Part shown: positions 58,224-64,000 of the stretch, in pieces
Numbering within the stretch: the first letter of the stretch is position 1
How the letters are laid out: each line of letters begins with the position of its first letter
Made by a program: the position numbers and the translations under genes
Assembly: GCA_900314765.1 (NCBI GenBank)
Contig: OMWN01000028.1
Span: 1-64,000 of the forward strand
DNA from: an uncultured Selenomonadales bacterium
GTDB lineage: Bacteria; Bacillota; Negativicutes; Selenomonadales; Selenomonadaceae
Reading direction: 5' to 3'
DNA length: 64,000 bases
Notes under the pieces: generated by a model
Databases searched by the model: none
The model's input: the letters and a program-made list of their open reading frames with translations, nothing else
What the model was told of the DNA's origin: nothing

Positions 58224-58470
58224 AAGGCTCTGCTTGCCCTCCCTGTCAAGGGAGGGAGAACCGCCGTAGGCGGTGGGAGGGTTCGCTTTTAATTGACGAA
58301 TCTGTGAGATTTACACTTGATTAATGTTTTCAATTAATCTCGTCCGAGAGAATAATCATTCATTGTGCAACGTAACAGCCGTCATAAATCGATGGAAATC
58401 GAACCCCTCCGCCTCGCTGCGCTCGCGTAAACATGCCACTGGCATGTTTACCCCCTTGACAGGGGAGGCT
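58224..58470. repeat. Palindromic repeat element, copy F
   Basis: Left hairpins CCCTCCCTGTCAAGGGAGGG and ACCGCCGTAGGCGGT lead to GGGAGGGTTCG. The right end has CGAACCCCTCCGCCTCGC and a broken CCCCCTTGACAGGGG hairpin, with a nested palindrome at 58428-58450. It belongs to the same broad family as copies A-D but with other loop bases. It fills most of the gap 58127-58618. Confidence 0.7.
58428..58450. repeat. Nested 23-bp palindrome in repeat copy F
   Basis: TAAACATGCCA and TGGCATGTTTA flank a single C. It is the counterpart of the palindrome at 31348-31370, with the outer C-G pair replaced by T-A. Confidence 0.75.
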
Positions 58471-58527
58471 AAACCATTTCACCCTTTGCATTATCATATA
58501 AATCTATAACACATTTCATCACAAAAC

Positions 58528-58573
58528 AAAAAGCCGAACGACACATCATTTTCGATGTGCCGCTCGGCTTTTT
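58528..58573. terminator. Bidirectional terminator behind the MBL-fold gene
   Basis: AAAAAGCCGA and CGACACATC pair with GATGTGCCG and TCGGCTTTTT to make a long stem with T-runs on both strands. Confidence 0.85.
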
Positions 58574-58618
58574 ATTTTGCGCGAAATCTATTCAGCTTTA
58601 TCCAACATCAATATCATT

Positions 58619-59440
58619 TCAAATCAGCTCAATGACTTCCAAATCATCAGGCACTCTGACGTCGCCCGAAAAATATTTTTTCGCGTCCCTCGTGTATTTC
58701 TCTTTCCTGTTGGCGAGGTCGGTGTCCTCCGTATGATACAGCACGAGGTGCTTTGCGCCAATCTCCTCAGCCGCCTCCGCAGCCTCCTTCGTCGTCGCGT
58801 GGCTTTTCGCGTACGGATCGAACTGAGCCCTGTCGTCGAACGCGCAGAACGCCTCTGAAATCAGCCAGTCCGCGCCCTCCACATATTTATGGCAACGACG
58901 ATTATACGGCTCGTCGCCGAGACACACAAGCGCTCGACGCGGCGCAAATCGCAATCGATACGCAAACTGCTTCGTCTTCGTCGAACGAATGTCGAACGCC
59001 GTGAGCTGCATGTCGAGGAGCTTCACCGTCTCGCCGTCCTCCATCACGTGAAAGTGAATGCGGTGCCCGAGCTCCGCGAGCTCGGCGCGCTGCATCAAAA
59101 GCTCGGCGAGCGTCCTCATGATGTAGCACGACGCGTCATGACCGTATATGTGAAGCTCGCCATCGTATTTGCCCTTTATCATGAGCCGCGCGATGCGGCG
59201 CACGATCCAAACGGAGCCGAGTATGTGGTCGCTGTGACCGTGCGTGACGAAAATATAATGAAGGCGTTTGAAATCGAGCCCCGCATGCTTCATCTGTCTG
59301 ATGATGCCATTGCCGCCGCCCGTGTCCGTCATGAAAAGTTCGCCGTCTGGCCGCTCGATGACAAACGACGCATTATAGCACTCCGTCGCGAATGCCGCGC
59401 CCGTGCCCAAGAATATGAGCCGCGATTTTTTTGTGCGCAT
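58619..59440 (-). CDS. MBL-fold hydrolase (RNase Z-like group)
   Basis: A 273-residue metallo-beta-lactamase-fold protein. It has FLGTGAAFATE at the N-terminus, the zinc motif THGHSDHILG (about 66-75), further ligands in CLGDEPYNRR (about 178) and a C-terminal LVLYHTED (about 235). The layout is like RNase Z and arylsulfatase-type members, but the family is broad and substrate cannot be told. ATG 59440 with AAAGGTGA upstream is preferred to GTG/ATG four or three codons earlier. It is a single gene. Confidence 0.82.
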   Translation of the reverse strand: MRTKKSRLIFLGTGAAFATECYNASFVIERPDGELFMTDTGGGNGIIRQMKHAGLDFKRLHYIFVTHGHSDHILGSVWIVRRIARLMIKGKYDGELHIYGHDASCYIMRTLAELLMQRAELAELGHRIHFHVMEDGETVKLLDMQLTAFDIRSTKTKQFAYRLRFAPRRALVCLGDEPYNRRCHKYVEGADWLISEAFCAFDDRAQFDPYAKSHATTKEAAEAAEEIGAKHLVLYHTEDTDLANRKEKYTRDAKKYFSGDVRVPDDLEVIELI

Positions 59441-59492
59441 GAATTTCATCACCTTTGAAAAAATTTATATATCGATCATTATATCACGCTTT

Positions 59493-59540
59493 GTCACCCC
59501 ACCACCGCCTGCGGCGGTCCCCGCCCCTCAAGGGGCGGAC
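59493..59540. repeat. Short GC-rich palindromic repeat (copy G)
   Basis: GTCACCCCACCACCGCC, GGCGG and a CCCCTCAAGGGG hairpin ending GCGGAC. It is the uninterrupted form of the repeat at 20354-20456. Confidence 0.7.
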
Positions 59541-59600
59541 AAAATACACAACCGTACAGACAACAGATAAAGCGCAACGCACAACCAGCAATTCCCCCAC

Positions 59601-59637
59601 AAAAAAAGAAGCCGCCGTGATGGCAGCTTCTTTTTTT
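59601..59637 (-). terminator. Terminator of the RND efflux operon
   Basis: AAAAAAAGAAGC (59601-59612) pairs with GCTTCTTTTTTT (59626-59637), with an inner GCC/GGC stem, 8 bases beyond the stop codon. Confidence 0.85.
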
Positions 59638-59645
59638 ATACTCTT

Positions 59646-62600
59646 TTATGCCTCAGCTGATGGTGCGACATCTTTCTCAATCTTGTCTTTCTTGCCCTTT
59701 ATCATCGCCGCGACTTTCTCGACGATGACGAAGAACGCTGGGATGAGGAATATGCCGAATGCCGTCGCGAATGTGAGGCCGCCGCAGACGGCGATGCCCA
59801 TGTTGTTACGCGCGGCAGCACCCGCGCCGCTTGCTATGGCGAGCGGCAGGCAGCCGATGATGAACGCGAATGACGTCATGAGTATCGGGCGCAGTCGCAG
59901 CTTTGCAGCATCGATTGCCGCCTTTATCGGGTCTTCGCCCTTGTCGACGAAGCCTTTCGCGAACTCGACAATCAGTATCGCGTTTTTCGCGGCGAGACCG
60001 ATGATCATGATGATACCGATCTGCATGTAGAGGCTGTTGTACTGGTTGAACACGTACTCGCAGAGGAACGCGCCGAACACGCCTGTCGGGACCGTGAGGA
60101 GCACGGCGAACGGCACGGACCAGCTCTCATAGAGAGCAGCGAGGCACAGGAACACGAACACGAGCGACATCGCGAGGACTTGGCCCGTCTTTGAGCCCGA
60201 TGTCTTTTCCTCGCGGCTCTGGCCGGACCAGTCAACATTGAATCCCGCTGGCGCCGTCGTCTTGACGACGTCCTCCATGGCGGCGATTGCCTGGCCGGAG
60301 CTATATCCATCGGCCGGATTGCCCTGTATGTTTATGTTTCTGACCGCATTGAAACGCGTGATGACAGCGGCATTCGTGTTGACTTTTGGCTTCAGCACGG
60401 TATCGAGCGGCACGAGGCTACCCGTATTGCTCTTGACGAAGACGAATTTCGACGCCTCTGCCTCTTTGCGGTATGTCGTATCGGACTGCATGATGACGCG
60501 GTACGAGCGACCGAATCTGTTGAAGTCATTGACCTCATAGCCGCCGAAATTGACCTGCAATGCCGTGAACACATCTGAAAGCTGAACGCCAAGGTTCTTG
60601 ACCTTCTCGCGGTCAACCTCAAAATCGTATATCGGTGAGTTGACGTTGAACGTCGTGTAGACGCCTCGAAGCTCTGGGCGCGCATTCGCCGCCTTGACGA
60701 TGTTCTGAGAAATTTCCTTGAGCTCAGCATCCGTGTGGCCCGTCATGTCCATGAGCTGCATCGAGAAGCCGCCGACCATGCCGAGACCTGGGAGTGACGG
60801 CGGGTTGAACGCGATGACGGACGCCTCAGGTGTCACTTGTGCGCCGATGCCGAACGCCTCGCCGATCTTCGCATTAACAGACAAATCTTTCGATTTGCGC
60901 TCCGACCAATCCTTCAAGCGGACATAGACAAGTCCCGAATTTGATTTCAGTGCGTTCGACATGATGTCAACGCCGGAAACTGTCATGACATGCTCTATGC
61001 CCTTCGCCTGACGAAGTGCCGCACCGAAACGCTCCATTGATTCATTCGTGCGGTTCAGCGATGTGCCCTCAGGGAGTGACAGGGACGCAACGAAATAGCC
61101 CTGATCCTCGTCCGGCACGAATGTCGTCGGCACGAGTTTGCTGAGGAACGACATGAACACCACAATGACGGCGAGTATGATGATGGCGAGCTTTGCATGG
61201 TGAACGATGAAATCAACGCCATGCGTGTAGCGCTCGAGCGTATTTTCATACCATTTGTTGAACCAGTTGAAGAATTTCGCGATTGGTCCCCTGCCGACCG
61301 TCTCGCCTTCCTTTTTCGGCTTGAGCATGAGGCCGCAAAGCGCAGGCGTCAGCGTCAGCGCAATGAATGCCGACAGTGCCATCGACACGGCTATCGTCAG
61401 CGCGAACTGGCGATAGAGGACGCCCATCATTCCGCCGAGGAACGCGACAGGCACGAACACGGCCGCGAGCACGAACGCGATGGCGACGACTGGGCCTTGC
61501 ACCTCGTCCATGGCGATTTCCGTTGCCTCGACTGGGCCGATGTGGCGCTCGTCCATATTGCGCTCGACGTTCTCGATGACGACGATCGCATCATCGACGA
61601 CGAGGCCGATGGCGAGCACCATCGCGAACAGCGTCAGCGTATTGATCGTAAATCCGAGAAGCAGGAACGCGCCGAACGTCGCGACGAGCGAAACTGGGAC
61701 GGCTATCATCGGTATCAGCGTTGAGCGCCAGTTCTGCAGGAATATGTAGACGATGATTGCGACGAGCGCGAGCGCCTCGAAGAACGTGTGCGCAACCTCT
61801 GTGAGCGACGCCGTGATGAAGTCCGTGTTATCGACGATTTCCGTGTAGACAAGCCCCGGTGGGAAGTAAATGCTCGAGTCGTTGATGATCTTTTTGACCG
61901 CCTTTACGACGTCCATTGCGTTCGCATCGTTCGTCATGTTTATGCCGAACATTATCGATGTGCTGCCATCTGTTTCTGCCTTGACATCATTCGTGCGCGG
62001 GCCCGTCTCTATGCGGGCGATGTCCTTGAGGCGCAGGAACGAGCCGTTTTCCGCCGAGCGGACAATGACGTCCTCAAAGTCCTCGACCGTCGCGAGGCGG
62101 CCTTCGACTTTGCCGGTGTACTGCTTTTCCTGAGACGCCGGCGCAGGCATCGAGCCGACAGTGCCGGCAGGCGCCTGGATATTCTGCTCAGTTATGGCGC
62201 GCTGCACGTCTGACACCGTGATGCCGAGCTCCGCCATGCGGTCAGGATTGAGCCAAATGCGCATCGCGTAGTCAGGGCCGTACACGGAAACGTCGCCGAC
62301 GCCCTTGACGCGCTTTATCTGGTCTATGAAGTAAATATCCGCGTAGTTTTTGAGGTATTCCTCTGAGTAGGTGCCGTCTGGCGACGAAAGCGAGCCGACG
62401 AGCACCATGTCCGGTGAAGATTTTTTCGTCGTGACGCCGTACGTCTGGACATCTGTCGGCAAGCTCGCCGTCGCGATGGAGACGTTGTTCTGCGTCTTGA
62501 CGGAGTCCATATCGGCATCCGTGTCGAGCGTGAACACGACGGACAGACTGTACTGGCCCGTGCTCGACGAATGCGACGACATGTAGTCCATGCCCTGCGT

Positions 62601-62813
62601 GCCGTTGACTTCCTTCTCTATGATCTGCGCGACCGTCTCATTGACGACGGACGCATTCGCGCCGACATACGTCGTCGAGACATCGATCGTCGGCGGCGAG
62701 ATCTGCGGGTACTGCGCTATCGGCAGGGAAAATCCCGCGAGCGTGCCGAGTATGAGGAGCATCAAAGCTATGACGATTGCAAATACCGGCCTGTGTATGA
62801 AAAATCGTGACAA
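59646..62813 (-). CDS. RND multidrug efflux pump, HAE1/AcrB type
   Basis: Inner-membrane proton-driven transporter of 1055 residues with twelve transmembrane helices and two large periplasmic loops. It begins SRFFIHRPVFAIVIAL, as in AcrB. The proton-relay region GLVVDDAIVVIENVER is at about 400, and GPIAKFFNWFNKWYE precedes the second half. The second-half AKNAILIVEFAKG lies near 960. Start is TTG 62813 with GGGGG upstream. Being an RND pump, it implies an outer membrane. It follows the adaptor gene by 14 bases. No TolC-like gene or regulator is in the window. Substrates cannot be predicted. Confidence 0.96.
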   Translation of the reverse strand: MSRFFIHRPVFAIVIALMLLILGTLAGFSLPIAQYPQISPPTIDVSTTYVGANASVVNETVAQIIEKEVNGTQGMDYMSSHSSSTGQYSLSVVFTLDTDADMDSVKTQNNVSIATASLPTDVQTYGVTTKKSSPDMVLVGSLSSPDGTYSEEYLKNYADIYFIDQIKRVKGVGDVSVYGPDYAMRIWLNPDRMAELGITVSDVQRAITEQNIQAPAGTVGSMPAPASQEKQYTGKVEGRLATVEDFEDVIVRSAENGSFLRLKDIARIETGPRTNDVKAETDGSTSIMFGINMTNDANAMDVVKAVKKIINDSSIYFPPGLVYTEIVDNTDFITASLTEVAHTFFEALALVAIIVYIFLQNWRSTLIPMIAVPVSLVATFGAFLLLGFTINTLTLFAMVLAIGLVVDDAIVVIENVERNMDERHIGPVEATEIAMDEVQGPVVAIAFVLAAVFVPVAFLGGMMGVLYRQFALTIAVSMALSAFIALTLTPALCGLMLKPKKEGETVGRGPIAKFFNWFNKWYENTLERYTHGVDFIVHHAKLAIIILAVIVVFMSFLSKLVPTTFVPDEDQGYFVASLSLPEGTSLNRTNESMERFGAALRQAKGIEHVMTVSGVDIMSNALKSNSGLVYVRLKDWSERKSKDLSVNAKIGEAFGIGAQVTPEASVIAFNPPSLPGLGMVGGFSMQLMDMTGHTDAELKEISQNIVKAANARPELRGVYTTFNVNSPIYDFEVDREKVKNLGVQLSDVFTALQVNFGGYEVNDFNRFGRSYRVIMQSDTTYRKEAEASKFVFVKSNTGSLVPLDTVLKPKVNTNAAVITRFNAVRNINIQGNPADGYSSGQAIAAMEDVVKTTAPAGFNVDWSGQSREEKTSGSKTGQVLAMSLVFVFLCLAALYESWSVPFAVLLTVPTGVFGAFLCEYVFNQYNSLYMQIGIIMIIGLAAKNAILIVEFAKGFVDKGEDPIKAAIDAAKLRLRPILMTSFAFIIGCLPLAIASGAGAAARNNMGIAVCGGLTFATAFGIFLIPAFFVIVEKVAAMIKGKKDKIEKDVAPSAEA

Positions 62814-62827
62814 AGCTCACCGCCCCC

Positions 62828-64000
62828 TTACTTCGCTGTTCCGCCGAGTGAGCTTGATGTAGCGGAGTTTGTATCAGCAGAGCCCATTGTCGCCTTCTCG
62901 GTCTCGTTGCTGAACGTGAAGCCCATCTGATCGCCCGTGACCTCCGTGACGCTGAGGTCCATGCCGGCCTGGAGCTTCGTGAGGCCCTCGACGACGACGT
63001 TGTCGCCAGCCGAGACGCCCTTCGTGATGATGTAGTAGCTGCCGACCTTCTCGCCGAGCGTGACAGGCGCGACCTTCGACTTGCCGTCCTCGCCAACAAC
63101 AATGACAAACGCCGCATCAAGCACCTGCTGTATCGCGCGCTGCGGCACGAGTATCGCATTCGGCACCGTCTCGCCGCTGAGCTTGACGCGTGCGAACATG
63201 CCCGGGAGCAGTATGCCCCGTGGATTTGGGAAAAGCGCCTTGACAGCGAGCGTGCCCGTGCCCTCTGAGAGCGCACGGTCCGCCTGCACGAGCTTGCCGC
63301 TCAATGGATACTCCCTGCCATCGGAAAGCGTGATTGTGACGATGGCGTTGTCTGCCGAGCCGCTGTTGAGCTCATGGAGGTGCAGGAACTTCAAATATTC
63401 CGTCTCGGAAATGCTGAACTGCACATAGACAGGATCGACGGAGCCGACCGTCATGAGCACGGTCTGGCCCGCATTCGCGTACGTGCCGACAGACACGTCG
63501 TTCACGTCGACGCGCCCGTCCATCGGCGAGTAGACGACCGTATCGTCGAGATCTTCCTGCGCTTTTTTGAGCAGTGCCGCATTCGCGTCCACGAGTGCCT
63601 GATACTGTCTCACCTGCGCGCGCTGCGTCGTCACTGTCTGCTCAGCGATTGCCGCCGACGCGAGCAGCGACTCATCACGCTGCAAATCTATGATGGCGTT
63701 GTTGAGCGTTGCCTCCGACTGCGCGAGATTTGCCTGCGCCGTCAGCACTGCCGACTCATATTTTCGAGAGTCTATCTTGTAAAGCGGCTGACCCTCCCTG
63801 ACGAACTGGCCGCCCTCTACGTATTTCTCCATGATTGTGCCGGAGACGCGCGGCAGCACCTTGACCTCCTGCAGGCCCTTTATCTGGCCGGCGTAGTCGC
63901 TAGAAAGCGGCGTATTCTGCTGTATCGCGTACATCGCTTTTACCTGCGTTGCCTGCTGCTGCACTTGTGCACTTTTATTGCCACAGCCCCCGAGGAATAT
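62828..64000 (-). CDS. RND efflux adaptor lipoprotein (AcrA-like), 5' end outside window
   Basis: Periplasmic adaptor that links the RND pump to an outer-membrane channel. The frame stays open to the window edge; the first visible residues include the lipobox FLGGC (Cys at about 63983-63985), so the true start lies beyond 64000. Next come the lipoyl-like segment VLPRVSGTIMEKYVEGGQFV, a helical hairpin (SEATLNNAIIDLQRDESLL), VYSPMDGRVDV, and a beta-barrel with LLPGMFARVKLSG. It ends in a Thr/Ser-rich tail. The adaptor-pump order is standard. Confidence 0.94.
   Translation of the reverse strand: MFLGGCGNKSAQVQQQATQVKAMYAIQQNTPLSSDYAGQIKGLQEVKVLPRVSGTIMEKYVEGGQFVREGQPLYKIDSRKYESAVLTAQANLAQSEATLNNAIIDLQRDESLLASAAIAEQTVTTQRAQVRQYQALVDANAALLKKAQEDLDDTVVYSPMDGRVDVNDVSVGTYANAGQTVLMTVGSVDPVYVQFSISETEYLKFLHLHELNSGSADNAIVTITLSDGREYPLSGKLVQADRALSEGTGTLAVKALFPNPRGILLPGMFARVKLSGETVPNAILVPQRAIQQVLDAAFVIVVGEDGKSKVAPVTLGEKVGSYYIITKGVSAGDNVVVEGLTKLQAGMDLSVTEVTGDQMGFTFSNETEKATMGSADTNSATSSSLGGTAK

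Overview
The window looks like a chromosome segment of a diderm Firmicute of the class Negativicutes, most likely near Selenomonas, Mitsuokella or Anaerovibrio. Firmicute-type signalling and housekeeping genes (PASTA kinase PrkC with Stp and an FHA protein, a Firmicute-type RpoC start, an M. tuberculosis FhaA-like N-terminus) sit beside outer-membrane machinery (two-partner secretion, an RND efflux pump with a lipoprotein adaptor). A complete anaerobic-type corrin ring operon and a flavodiiron protein point to an anaerobe. The genus is an inference from gene content only.

Layout. 1-1830: probable edge of an integrated element, with an AT-rich AlbA_2/HATPase regulator gene, a hairpin and a 3' tRNA-Gly fragment resembling an attachment site. 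1847-10200: cell-surface block with a TpsB/TpsA secretion pair, a GtrB-like glycosyltransferase, a bacteriohemerythrin and an O-acetylation pair (MBOAT plus DHHW protein). The MBOAT frame is broken in a run of eight G. 10206-12633: greA-lysS, where LysRS carries a C-terminal EMAP/Trbp111-type tRNA-binding domain. 12882-27330: a 14-kb cobalamin operon on the minus strand, cbiD-E-T-F-G-H-J-C-A-cobU-cobQ-cbiB-cobS-cobD-cobC, under a B12 riboswitch. cbiL, a cobaltochelatase, a corrinoid adenosyltransferase and cobT are absent from the window. 27536-31069: a DEAD-box helicase coupled to a SEC-C methionine aminopeptidase, then divergent corA with a structured leader and possible leader peptide. 31499-44272: a long minus-strand run def-fmt-DUF116-rsmB-rlmN-fhaA-stp-prkC-rpe-queC-folE2-flippase-yebC for translation start, rRNA modification, envelope signalling and deazapurine/folate synthesis. 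44409-44757: tmRNA with tag ANEDYALAA. 44970-48092: a small HTH protein translationally coupled to a secreted SGNH hydrolase, then a flavodiiron protein. 48440-57361: rpoC and rpoB with their own promoter and an attenuator-like hairpin, preceded by an enoyl-CoA hydratase gene instead of rplJL. 57620-64000: an unknown small acidic protein, an MBL-fold hydrolase and an RND efflux pump that runs off the end.

Three families of dispersed palindromic repeats fill the larger gaps: (1) 200-280 bp elements with ACCCTCTCCG ends, two of them carrying a nested 23-bp palindrome, plus shorter related GC-rich forms; (2) a 140-bp long-hairpin element present twice in opposite orientation with compensating base changes; (3) small elements bounded by AAGGAAGCGCTGATTA-like inverted repeats. 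Most genes from 10 kb onward are on the minus strand.

The strongest leads for something undescribed are the covarying hairpin element, the corA leader with alternative pairings, the rpoB attenuator-like leader, the LysRS-tRNA-binding fusion, and the poly-G switch in the O-acetyltransferase. No CRISPR array or recognisable new multi-gene defence system is visible.
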